Of a stretch of 64,000 nucleotides of DNA, positions 25,695 to 33,663 are shown in pieces. Source of the DNA: JAIVJG01 sp964236735 (GTDB lineage Bacteria > Acidobacteriota > Blastocatellia > Pyrinomonadales > Pyrinomonadaceae); assembly GCA_964236735.1 (NCBI GenBank), contig CAXSFM010000011.1:62001-126000 (forward strand). The letters are read 5' to 3'. The position numbers and the translations under genes were made by a program. The number at the start of each line of letters is the position of its first letter. Within the stretch, counting starts at the first letter, position 1. The notes under the pieces were generated by a model. That model saw nothing but the letters and a program-made list of their open reading frames with translations. It searched no databases and was not told the origin of the DNA.

Positions 25695-27248
25695 TTACTC
25701 CCACTCAATTGTGCTTGGAGGTTTCGAGCTGATGTCATAGACAACCCGGTTAATCCCCTTCACCTCGGCAATAATTCTGCTTGATATGCGACCCAAGACT
25801 TGATGTGGCAGATGCGCCCAATCCGCAGTCATGCCGTCAATACTGTTGACAGCTCGCAGAGCGATAACTCTCTCATAACTGCGAAAGTCTCCCATGACGC
25901 CGACGGAAGATACTGGCAATAAAACTGCAAACGCTTGCCAGACGCGATGGTAGAGATCGTTTAATTTCAGCTCTTCCTCCAGAATTTGATCAGCTTGCCT
26001 CAGAAGCTCTAGATCCGCTTTTTTTATCGGGCCAATGATTCTGACCGCCAGTCCCGGGCCGGGAAAGGGATGCCTGGTCAAAATCTCTTCCGGAACGCCC
26101 AGTTCACGCCCCAGTTCACGCACTTCATCCTTAAAAAGCTCGCGCAAAGGCTCTATCAATTTCAGCTTCATCCTTTTTGGCAAACCACCTACGTTGTGGT
26201 GGCTTTTAATCACAGAGGAAGGCCCATGCACGGGTACTGATTCGATCACATCTGGATACAGAGTTCCCTGCACCAAATATTTAATGTTGCCCAGACGCTT
26301 CGCTTCTTTTTGGAACACATCAATAAAGACTTTCCCGATGATTTTACGTTTCCTTTCAGGATCGGAGATGTTCGCCAAAGCCCGCAGAAATAACTGCGAA
26401 CTCCTCACGCCAATTATCTTTAAATCCATTTTTTCTTTGAAAAGCCTGATCGTCGAGTTGAATTCTCCATAGCGCAGAAGCCCTGTGTCAACAAATATAC
26501 AAGTCTGTCGCTGACCTATGGCCTTGTCCACCAGCGCCGCCGCGACGGCTGAGTCAACGCCGCCCGACAACCCACACACGACAGAGTTGCCTCCAACCTT
26601 TAACTTAATTAATTCGATTTGCTCCTCGATGATGGAACGCGGCGTCCAGTCTGGTTTCAGGCGACAAATTTTGAAGAGGAAGTTTTGGATTATTTGGTTG
26701 CCATCAGATGTATGTGCGACTTCGGGGTGAAACTGAACGGCATATATGCGCTTGCTTAAATTCTCGAACGCATTAAGCGTGTGATTATTTTCGGCCGTGA
26801 TGCGAAACCTCGGCGGCGTGCGGACAACTTGATCGCCATGACTCATCCAGACGCTCATTTGTGCGGGGAGGCCTTCAAATAGTAAGCTATCAGTGACCAT
26901 TAACTCTGAATCCGCATGTCCATATTCCCTGTTTGGCGTCGGACTGACCTGTCCGCCAAAGTGATGCGCGATGAGCTGCAAGCCATAACAAATTCCTAAG
27001 ATAGGGCATTTGATTGTCGTAAATAATCCTTCGACGGGATGTGGCGCGCCCGCATCATAGACGGAGGAGGGGCCGCCTGAAAGAATCAGACCCTTAGGAT
27101 TTTTAACTCGTATAGCTTCCAAGGTGACGTTATAAGGTAATATTTCGCAATAAATTCCAGATTCTCGTATGCGTCTGGCTATCAATTGAGTATATTGTGA
27201 CCCAAAATCGAGGATGATAATTGAATCGCTTCTAAAGTTAGCGGTCAT
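25695..27248 (-). CDS. guaA: GMP synthase (glutamine-hydrolysing)
   Basis: 517 residues, two-domain GuaA. The class I amidotransferase domain (1-195) has IIILDFGSQYTQLIARRIRE, ILGICYGLQLIAHHFGG with the nucleophile Cys, and AVQFHPEVAHTSDG with the catalytic His and Glu. The ATP pyrophosphatase domain has the PP-loop VVCGLSGGVDSAVAAALVDK. The C-terminal dimerisation domain reads HPFPGPGLAVRIIG and ends in KPPSTIEWE. It converts XMP to GMP. It is divergent from the beta-propeller gene with only 77 bp between them. Confidence 0.97.
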   Translation of the reverse strand: MTANFRSDSIIILDFGSQYTQLIARRIRESGIYCEILPYNVTLEAIRVKNPKGLILSGGPSSVYDAGAPHPVEGLFTTIKCPILGICYGLQLIAHHFGGQVSPTPNREYGHADSELMVTDSLLFEGLPAQMSVWMSHGDQVVRTPPRFRITAENNHTLNAFENLSKRIYAVQFHPEVAHTSDGNQIIQNFLFKICRLKPDWTPRSIIEEQIELIKLKVGGNSVVCGLSGGVDSAVAAALVDKAIGQRQTCIFVDTGLLRYGEFNSTIRLFKEKMDLKIIGVRSSQLFLRALANISDPERKRKIIGKVFIDVFQKEAKRLGNIKYLVQGTLYPDVIESVPVHGPSSVIKSHHNVGGLPKRMKLKLIEPLRELFKDEVRELGRELGVPEEILTRHPFPGPGLAVRIIGPIKKADLELLRQADQILEEELKLNDLYHRVWQAFAVLLPVSSVGVMGDFRSYERVIALRAVNSIDGMTADWAHLPHQVLGRISSRIIAEVKGINRVVYDISSKPPSTIEWE

Positions 27249-27325
27249 AGAGATATGCCCTTGCTGGATTTATACATTTTGCCTTTGCCATCAAAGTTTA
27301 TTACAACGAAACTGTTTATGAAAGT

Positions 27326-28459
27326 ATGAACCGAATATTTACCGGCAAACAAAGAGCTATTTCAGCGTTACTTATCTTTGGTCTGGCATCTACGACACTA
27401 TTATCCCTATCCAGCCCGATCCCCGCTCAAATTTCACTGTCGAAGCCTTTGATCGAGAAATGGCAGCACGATCTTGGGGACGACACCAACCTTACGCCAA
27501 TTATAGGCAACAATAGTCTCTTCATTCCGCTGACCAGCGGAAATTTGCTATCCCTTGCCTTATCAGATGGCTCTTTTAACTGGAAGGCGCAAATAGGCGG
27601 ACATATTTCCGCTCAACCTACCACAGACGAGCGGGCAGTCTATATTGCCACAGAGACATCCGCTTTTTCTGCCCCCCCCCTGATGAGCGGCACGATTAGA
27701 AGAGTTAGCATTGAAAACGGCGTGACATTATGGATGAAGACGATTGATAGCCACTTCTGCGGCGAACTTCGTGCCAATGCTCGATCAATCTTCGGCAGCA
27801 CAATTGACGGCCATTTGATTTCCGTTGAAAAGAGTTCAGGTAGCGTTATCTGGAACATAGCTAGCCAATCACATATCTGTCCGAATGTTACTTTTTCAAA
27901 TAATTGGCTGCTCTTCGGGAATGAATCGGGAGAAATTGTCTCAATCGAACAAAATACAGGAAAAGAAGATTGGCGTTATCGGACCCATTCAGACATCTCT
28001 ACTCCGCTGACACTTGAGAATAAAACTATTTATTGGGGATCATCTGACAACTATTTGTCTGCTCTGAATCTGCGCTCGCACACTCTTCAGTGGCGAGTCG
28101 CTGTCGGATTTCACATCCAGTCCATCACACCAACGCACAAAGGCTTGCTCATCATTGGATTGGATAATTCCGTCAATTTAATCTCCTATCAAAAAGGCTC
28201 TAAAATTTGGAAACGATTGCTGACAGGGAGAATAACTGCGTCTCCACTTGTCTCGGGAGATGCAGTGCTTCTGGCGCCACTGGCCGGCGGGGAATGTCTT
28301 GTCCTCAACTTAAAGGATGGAAATAAAATTAATAAATTAACACTTGGCGAAGATAACAATATTTCCTCCGCCCCGCTTAACTACCGAAACCTGCTAATCA
28401 TCAGCGCGCATCAGAAAATTTTCGCCTTTACGGGCACCTTGCCCGTCAACCAAGATTAA
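27326..28459 (+). CDS. Secreted PQQ-type beta-propeller repeat protein
   Basis: 377 residues with an N-terminal signal sequence (ALLIFGLASTTLLSLSSPIP then AQ). The rest is a run of about seven blade repeats in which a Trp sits before a strand: FNWKAQIGGHISAQPTTDE, VTLWMKTIDSHFCGE, VIWNIASQSHICPN, EDWRYRTHSDISTP, LQWRVAVGFHIQS, KIWKRLLTGRITASP. This matches the PQQ-like/BamB propeller fold. No catalytic residues or PQQ-ligand motif are evident, so BamB-like scaffolding or substrate binding is as likely as enzyme activity. A run of nine C (27672-27680) lies within codons for Ala-Pro-Pro-Leu. Confidence 0.8.
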   Translation: MNRIFTGKQRAISALLIFGLASTTLLSLSSPIPAQISLSKPLIEKWQHDLGDDTNLTPIIGNNSLFIPLTSGNLLSLALSDGSFNWKAQIGGHISAQPTTDERAVYIATETSAFSAPPLMSGTIRRVSIENGVTLWMKTIDSHFCGELRANARSIFGSTIDGHLISVEKSSGSVIWNIASQSHICPNVTFSNNWLLFGNESGEIVSIEQNTGKEDWRYRTHSDISTPLTLENKTIYWGSSDNYLSALNLRSHTLQWRVAVGFHIQSITPTHKGLLIIGLDNSVNLISYQKGSKIWKRLLTGRITASPLVSGDAVLLAPLAGGECLVLNLKDGNKINKLTLGEDNNISSAPLNYRNLLIISAHQKIFAFTGTLPVNQD

Positions 28460-28512
28460 AACCCGGCATCCGGTAACTGAAGCCGCGAGCAACCCAATTA
28501 GTCTTAAAAGAG

Positions 28513-29421
28513 CTATGGATGTCCAGCCGCCGAGTTTTTGTTTTTACGTGTGAAAGACCAGATTCGTGAGATTATCCCGTGCATAATATAAACAGAAATC
28601 AAGAACAACAAGACGTATCGTGAGAAAAGCCAAATAAACATCCCACAGGCCGCAATGATAATTATTATCTTCATGGTGCTGCGTTTGCCCGAACCAATGT
28701 TCTTAAAGCTCGTGAAACGTAGAGTGCTCACCATTAAGGTTGAAAGAATCGCCATCAAAGCCATGATCAGGCCACTATAGATCGTCGGCTGCTCCCCTTG
28801 ATAGTGTGACAAAGGAACGGGCGCAAAATGCACCAGTGCGGCGATCAACCCTGCTGCCGCCGGGATCGGCAGCCCGACGAAATGCTTCTTATCGAGTTTG
28901 GCCGAACCCTCAGCCAAGGTGCGTGGTCTCATCGCCTGCACGTTAAACCGCGCCAAGCGAAAAGCGCCGCAAATTAAAAACATAAAAGAAAAGAACCAAC
29001 CCAATTTTTGGAAAGGGCTTCCCTCCGCAAAAGTTGAGCCATATCCCCACGCATAGACGAGCACTGCCGGGGCGATACCGAAAGTGAGCACGTCGGCAAT
29101 CGAGTCGAACTGGACGCCGATCTCGGTCGTGGTTTTAGTCATCCGTGCGATCCGTCCATCGAGCGCGTCGAATAGAATAGCCCAGCCGATAGCTCTGGCC
29201 GCGTTATCAAAATGTGTTGTCGCGCGCGCGAGTTCTCCTTCTGAGCCACTGTATAAAAGCTGAAAGCCTCTGAGCGCGCCCATCACTGCGTAGTAACCCA
29301 TCCCGATGTTAGCGGCGGTGAAGGCGGACGGAAGCAAATAGAGACCCTTTCTGATGCCTCTCGGCGACAGATGTTCCGTCTCAACAGATGCGGCTTCTTG
29401 TGCCAAGATGTTATCTGACAT
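28513..29421 (-). CDS. pssA: CDP-diacylglycerol-serine O-phosphatidyltransferase
   Basis: 302 residues. The CDP-alcohol phosphotransferase motif is complete: DALDGRIARM, then Gly eight residues on, and FDSIADVLTFG supplying the last two Asp. Eight or so hydrophobic helices cover residues 25-290. PssA joins serine to CDP-diacylglycerol to give phosphatidylserine. The start overlaps the end of psd by 11 nt and is preceded by GGGAGG 8 nt upstream, so the two-step route to phosphatidylethanolamine is encoded as a coupled pair. The polar N-terminus ends at SPRGIRKGLYLLPSAFTAAN, typical of the type II family. Confidence 0.92.
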   Translation of the reverse strand: MSDNILAQEAASVETEHLSPRGIRKGLYLLPSAFTAANIGMGYYAVMGALRGFQLLYSGSEGELARATTHFDNAARAIGWAILFDALDGRIARMTKTTTEIGVQFDSIADVLTFGIAPAVLVYAWGYGSTFAEGSPFQKLGWFFSFMFLICGAFRLARFNVQAMRPRTLAEGSAKLDKKHFVGLPIPAAAGLIAALVHFAPVPLSHYQGEQPTIYSGLIMALMAILSTLMVSTLRFTSFKNIGSGKRSTMKIIIIIAACGMFIWLFSRYVLLFLISVYIMHGIISRIWSFTRKNKNSAAGHP

Positions 29422-30037
29422 CCTTGATCCTCCCGATCACGGAAACTCCACCGCGCATACGATCCCCGACTCTCGTCAAGACTTCGACATTCGACGGCAG
29501 AATCAAATCGGTGCGAGAGCCGAATTTAATCAAACCGTATTTTTCGCCGAGCGACAGAGTATCTCCCGGACGTTTCCAGCAGACGATCCTTCTCGCCAGC
29601 ACGCCGGCTATTTGCTTACACACGATTGTGACGTGCTCTCCCTCAATGGTCATCGAGTTCTGCTCGTTGACGAGGCTCGATTCGTTTCGCGTCGCCGCCA
29701 GAAAACGACCCTTGGTATAGGTCACGTTCGTCACTTCTCCGGCGATGGGGGCGCGATTGATGTGTACATCGAACGGTGAGAGAAAAATGCTGACAACGGT
29801 TGAAGATGTTTGTGGCGTGTCAGGAGAGATGATTTCGATTCTCGTGACCTTGCCATCTGCGGGGGAAAGAACCAGGCGTTCGTCCGTCGGCAAGACACGC
29901 CTGGGGTCACGGAAGAAGTACGCCATGAAAGCTGTCAGAAGAATTAATCCGCAGGTTAGCCACCAAGGGCCGAAGAAAAACGCCAGCACTCCGGCTAACA
30001 GGGGTATCGCTACCCAAGGAATCGCGTCTTTTACCAT
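29411..30037 (-). CDS. psd: Phosphatidylserine decarboxylase proenzyme (short type)
   Basis: About 208 residues from the ATG at 30037, typical of the short Psd/archaetidylserine decarboxylase-like form. Two membrane segments (IPWVAIPLLAGVLAFFFGP and LTCGLILLTAFMAYFF) precede the catalytic part: FFRDPRRVLP, VLSPADGKVT, IFLSPFDVHINRAPIAGEV, MTIEGEHVTIVCKQIAGVLA and YGLIKFGSRTDLILP. Self-cleavage at the Gly-Ser of FGSR would create the pyruvoyl group. The enzyme makes phosphatidylethanolamine at the inner membrane. The longer frame to 30142 adds non-homologous sequence. Confidence 0.92.
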   Translation of the reverse strand: MVKDAIPWVAIPLLAGVLAFFFGPWWLTCGLILLTAFMAYFFRDPRRVLPTDERLVLSPADGKVTRIEIISPDTPQTSSTVVSIFLSPFDVHINRAPIAGEVTNVTYTKGRFLAATRNESSLVNEQNSMTIEGEHVTIVCKQIAGVLARRIVCWKRPGDTLSLGEKYGLIKFGSRTDLILPSNVEVLTRVGDRMRGGVSVIGRIKDVR

Positions 30038-30169
30038 AATTGTAGGAATATAAGCGTTTGAAAATTTGAGATTGAAATGAAACAGGGACGCGCAGAACTC
30101 GCAATGCGTCCCCGTTGTCACCCGAACTTTGAGAAGTTTCACTACATGAGAACTGCGCGCTCAAACTTT

Positions 30170-30412
30170 TTAGTGAGCAGCGTGTCCCGCATCCTGTTGG
30201 CTCAGCATAATTTCCTGCATTTGATCTTTAACTGCCAGTTTCTTCTTCTTCAGTGTGATTTCTTCCAATTGCTCCTCTTCGCTGGGGAAAGCAAGGGCGG
30301 ATAATTCACTGAGACGTTCATCATAGCGTCCATGCTCGTGCGCCAATTCTCGAAACCTGGCATTGTTTGACATGAGCAGTTCTTTCAAACCATCAATGTT
30401 CGTCATCTCCAT
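30170..30412 (-). CDS. YdcH-like (DUF465) small helical protein
   Basis: 80 residues from the ATG at 30412, chosen because AAAGGAGA lies about 10 nt upstream. The sequence is an antiparallel helical hairpin in the YdcH/DUF465 style: ELLMSNNARFRELAHEHGRY, then ERLSELSALAF with a Glu-rich turn, and LEEITLKKKKLAVKDQMQEI, where the LKKKKLAVKDQ block is the family hallmark. Function of the family is unknown. A His-containing tail (DAGHAAH) ends the protein. Confidence 0.8.
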   Translation of the reverse strand: MEMTNIDGLKELLMSNNARFRELAHEHGRYDERLSELSALAFPSEEEQLEEITLKKKKLAVKDQMQEIMLSQQDAGHAAH

Positions 30413-30540
30413 AGCTCTCGAGTCTCCTTTCAAATGTTCAAGTTGAGCAAATCTGCTGTCTGGAGCGACAACAGAAATACGCGGCATCCTTCCACGGCGT
30501 CATCTGTGTTCAAAATGGTAGCCTATGAGAGGCGAGCTTA

Positions 30541-31050
30541 TCAAGCCTCATACGCAAACTCCTTTCTCATCACCAGCGCATCTTCAACCGGTCGTTGATA
30601 ATATTTATGCCGGCGGCCTACCACTAAAAATCCGCAACGTTGATAAAGTTTCTGCGCGTTCAAATTCCCTGCGCGAACCTCAAGGCTCGCACGGGCGGCG
30701 CCTGACTGTTTCGCCATCTCGATAACTTTTTCGAGTAAACATCCTCCAACGCCTTGCCTTCTGTGTTCGGTCTGGACTCCCACATTATTGATGTGTAATT
30801 CGCCGGCTTCAACTCTCGCGGCGACGAAGCCGGTGACTCTCCGGCCTGTGTTGTCAGACGAACTTGCCGGACGTGAAACCAGCATAATTGAGCCTTCCCG
30901 TATCAGTTCGGCGTGGTAGGCTTCCCAACCCCAGAGACTCAAACCGCTGGCCTCTTCGATTTCTACAACCTCTAACAGGTCGTGCTCGGACATGATCTCG
31001 ACCAGCGCACTTCCCAGCTGATGTTGAAAGCTAATTTTTGCGCGTGACAT
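30541..31050 (-). CDS. rimI: Ribosomal-protein-S18 alanine N-acetyltransferase RimI
   Basis: GNAT acetyltransferase of about 169 residues from the ATG at 31050. Motif A reads HINNVGVQTEHRRQGVGGCL, followed by LLEKVIEMA and then ARASLEVRAGNLNAQKLYQR and CGFLVVGRRHKYYQRPVEDA. The order LEVR...N..A..LY...GF and the RxxYY-PxEDALxM ending are RimI features. It acetylates the N-terminal Ala of S18 in E. coli. It overlaps tsaB by 20 nt, the common tsaB-rimI pairing. Confidence 0.9.
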   Translation of the reverse strand: MSRAKISFQHQLGSALVEIMSEHDLLEVVEIEEASGLSLWGWEAYHAELIREGSIMLVSRPASSSDNTGRRVTGFVAARVEAGELHINNVGVQTEHRRQGVGGCLLEKVIEMAKQSGAARASLEVRAGNLNAQKLYQRCGFLVVGRRHKYYQRPVEDALVMRKEFAYEA

Positions 31051-31804
31051 GTGTCTTAAACTCCGACTCGCTCTCACGAACGTACTGCGCGTGAACCTGA
31101 CCGGCAGCGACCGTCAACCCTTGCAGATATTTTCCATAAGCCAGTGCGGCGACACTGGGCGCGAGGAGCTCGACCGGGCGTGCGATCATCCACGCATCCC
31201 GGTCAGGCGGCATCTGTTCGGATACTTCTTCGACCAATTCAATTCCGCACGACTCTGCGCCCGTCTTGATCAAGTTGTAGAATGAGTCGCCGATGCTTCC
31301 AGCCCACTTGATTCCTCCTCTCAATCTTGAACATTTTTCAATCAGAGTTTGCGGAGTGTGCGTGGAAGGAGGTTCTTGCTCCGACAATTCACCCAACGGT
31401 GTGACGCTCAAAATCTGCGCGAAAAGTTCCCCCCTCCCGGCTGGAATAGTTGCGACGATACGTTCTCCGGGTCTGGCGGCGTGTGCTATTGCGTGCAAAG
31501 TCTGTACGCCTATCAGTGGCTTGTTGAACGTGGCCGCAAAAGCTTTGACGGTTGCCAGCCCGGCACGCAGGCTCGTGAAACTACCCGGCCCGACCGTCGC
31601 CGCGAACATCTCAAGCTCCCGAACATTGATTGACGCCTCCTTGAGTGCTTCATCAATCTCGCTGAGAATGCCTGCCGAGTTGTGTGAACTAATGTCACTC
31701 GCATGGACAGAAATCAGTTGCGTGCCGTGTGAAATTGCGACGCTCCGCCTCCGGGTCGCAGAGTCTATGCTCAGTAACAGCAAATCATTCTCGGATTTCA
31801 CCAT
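31031..31804 (-). CDS. tsaB: tRNA threonylcarbamoyladenosine biosynthesis protein TsaB
   Basis: 257 residues, ASKHA-fold paralogue of TsaD and part of the TsaBDE complex that makes t6A37 in tRNA. Key stretches: LLLSIDSATRRRSVAI, HNSAGILSEIDEALKEASIN, MFAATVGPGSFTSLRAGLAT and VKAFAATFNKPLIGVQTLHA. The C-terminal part is more divergent, as usual. The tRNA modification pathway is also represented in the window by TsaC at 39.4 kb. Confidence 0.92.
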   Translation of the reverse strand: MVKSENDLLLLSIDSATRRRSVAISHGTQLISVHASDISSHNSAGILSEIDEALKEASINVRELEMFAATVGPGSFTSLRAGLATVKAFAATFNKPLIGVQTLHAIAHAARPGERIVATIPAGRGELFAQILSVTPLGELSEQEPPSTHTPQTLIEKCSRLRGGIKWAGSIGDSFYNLIKTGAESCGIELVEEVSEQMPPDRDAWMIARPVELLAPSVAALAYGKYLQGLTVAAGQVHAQYVRESESEFKTHVTRKN

Positions 31805-31949
31805 CTCGCGGAATTAGACTTTCATGTTCGCGTTGAACTGAAACTCTTCTTGTTTGACATGCACAGTTGGTAGCGCGATTATAAGCCCGGTTATAAATCA
31901 ACGCAAATTTCTCTTTCATATAGCTATCTAAAGGTGAGTCTGGAAGCAC

Positions 31950-32990
31950 ATGAGCCTGCGTGTTGGCATCTTAACTGGTGGTGGTGATTGTCCCGGATTG
32001 AACGCCGTCATCCGCTCCTTCGTCCGTTGCGCTCTCTTATCTCACAAGAGCGTTGAGGTGCTGGGCATCAAAAACGGTTGGAGCGGTCTAATCGAAGATG
32101 ACATCGAGTTGCTGACGAGGGATTCCGTCAATGGCATTCTCCCGCGCGGCGGCACGATTCTCGGCACGTCGCGTGTCAATCCTGAGGATGATGCGAGCGT
32201 CCAGAGCATCCGCTCTAATTGGGACCAACATCGTCTCGATGCGCTCGTCGTCATCGGCGGTGAGGGAACGCTACGTGCGGCGCGCGACATGTGGATACAT
32301 CATCAGTACCCTGTCGTCTGCATCCCCAAAACGATTGACAACGATCTCTGCGGCACGGATTTCACTTTCGGGTTTGACACGGCGGTCAGCGTCGTGACCG
32401 ACGCCGTTGATCGCCTGCATTCGACAGCCGAATCACATCATCGCGTGATGGTGGTCGAAGTGATGGGACGCTATACGGGCTGGATCGCGGCCTACGGCGG
32501 CATTGCCGGCGGCGCGGATGTCATCCTCGTTCCTGAACGACCTTTCAGAATGTCGCAAGTCTGCGAGATGCTCCAGCGCCGTCAAAAACAGGGACGCCCG
32601 TTTTCCATCGTCGTAGTGGCCGAGTACGCGCAACCGCATCCAGACGAGGATTTTTTGACGCCTGAGCAGCGCACACAAATCTACACAAATGGCAGGCTCG
32701 GCGGCATCAGCTTTTATCTCGCCAGCGAGATTGAAAAAAGCACTGGCATTCAGGCGCGCGTGACGAATCTCGGTTACGTGCAGCGTGGAGGCTCTCCCAC
32801 CGCCTTCGACCGCGTGCTGGCGACGCGCTTCGGCATCAAGGCTTTCGCGATGGTTGAGGCGGGAGAATGGGGACGCATGGCGTCTCTGCGCGGAACGAGC
32901 ATGGTCAGCGTCCCGCTCGAAGAGGCGGTCAACAATATCAAGTATCTCGACGACGAAATTTATCGCGTGGCTGAAGTATTCTTCGGTTAA
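31950..32990 (+). CDS. pfkA: 6-phosphofructokinase
   Basis: 346 residues. Phosphorylates fructose-6-phosphate in glycolysis. Motifs: VGILTGGGDCPGLNAVIR, VVIGGEGTLRAA, CIPKTIDNDLCGTDFTFGFD, VEVMGRYTGWIAAYGGIAGG, VILVPE and LGYVQRGGSPTAFDRVLATR. The substrate-deciding pair is Gly in GGEGT (ATP-type position 104) with Lys in PKTIDND (position 124). That is the group III combination, found in ATP-using actinobacterial PFKs; strict PPi enzymes carry Asp at 104. ATP as donor is therefore inferred. Single gene with its own upstream gap. Confidence 0.93.
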   Translation: MSLRVGILTGGGDCPGLNAVIRSFVRCALLSHKSVEVLGIKNGWSGLIEDDIELLTRDSVNGILPRGGTILGTSRVNPEDDASVQSIRSNWDQHRLDALVVIGGEGTLRAARDMWIHHQYPVVCIPKTIDNDLCGTDFTFGFDTAVSVVTDAVDRLHSTAESHHRVMVVEVMGRYTGWIAAYGGIAGGADVILVPERPFRMSQVCEMLQRRQKQGRPFSIVVVAEYAQPHPDEDFLTPEQRTQIYTNGRLGGISFYLASEIEKSTGIQARVTNLGYVQRGGSPTAFDRVLATRFGIKAFAMVEAGEWGRMASLRGTSMVSVPLEEAVNNIKYLDDEIYRVAEVFFG

Positions 32991-33068
32991 AAATGTCAGA
33001 TAGATTTACGGCGGCGCTCGAACCATCTCAAGCGAGCTTCAACTCAAACTAACTTCCCGATTCAATTT

Positions 33069-33479
33069 TCAGGCTGTGGGATTACTCTCTTCATCTTGTG
33101 AGACGATCTGCTCCTTGATTTTCGTTTCGATCTTTTCATTTTTGATGTCCAGCCGCAGGCGATTGAATAAGCTCATGTATTGATTCGCCACCCACACCAG
33201 CGCGAACCCGGCGATTAAATATCCGCGCCAGTCATCGTACAGAAGTTTGTAGCGTGTGATGAAGAGAAAAAAGACGGTCACATAATGGCTGAAACAAAAT
33301 TCACAGGTGAAAAGATAAAAAAATTTCCGCCTGTACCAGGCCTCGCAGATTTTACTTTTCTCGACGCAAAACTCGCGCGGCTCGCGAAACACTTCCTCGT
33401 GCGTAATTGTCCAAGCCATGCAGGCGATAGGCAACGCGAGTAAAATAAGATAGACGACTTGCGTCCCGAGGCTCATCAT
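33069..33479 (-). CDS. Small integral membrane protein with Cys cluster
   Basis: 136 residues with three hydrophobic helices: residues 4-22 (VVYLILLALPIACMAWTI), about 52-76 (FFYLFTCEFCFSHYVTVFFL) and about 85-103 (LIAGFALVWVANQYM). A basic/acidic cytoplasmic tail follows. Cys at FCVEKSKIC and CEFC make four possible ligands or disulfides. The second helix resembles DUF1360-type sequences (CxxC followed by W/Y), but I cannot assign it firmly. It is convergent with pfkA, and the mutS promoter lies upstream. Confidence 0.65.
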   Translation of the reverse strand: MMSLGTQVVYLILLALPIACMAWTITHEEVFREPREFCVEKSKICEAWYRRKFFYLFTCEFCFSHYVTVFFLFITRYKLLYDDWRGYLIAGFALVWVANQYMSLFNRLRLDIKNEKIETKIKEQIVSQDEESNPTA

Positions 33480-33663
33480 TTTCAGTGCAACTCCCTGTCT
33501 TAATCATTCTCTCCCGAGTTGAATGACAAGCTATCATGCCTGTCTCATAAAACGTAAGGGTAGCAGTTTGATGATGTGAACATCTCTTCGTGCCTTTCCT
33601 AAATACTTATGCTAATTTTACGCCTCCGGCTTTTATCAACGAACTTCTCACAGGCATCAAGTT

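Noticed and set aside
30085..30112. GGGACGC/GCGTCCC hairpin between the YdcH-like gene and psd
   Set aside because: Only 7 bp with a 14-nt loop and an interrupted T-tract on the minus strand; not strong enough to list as a terminator.
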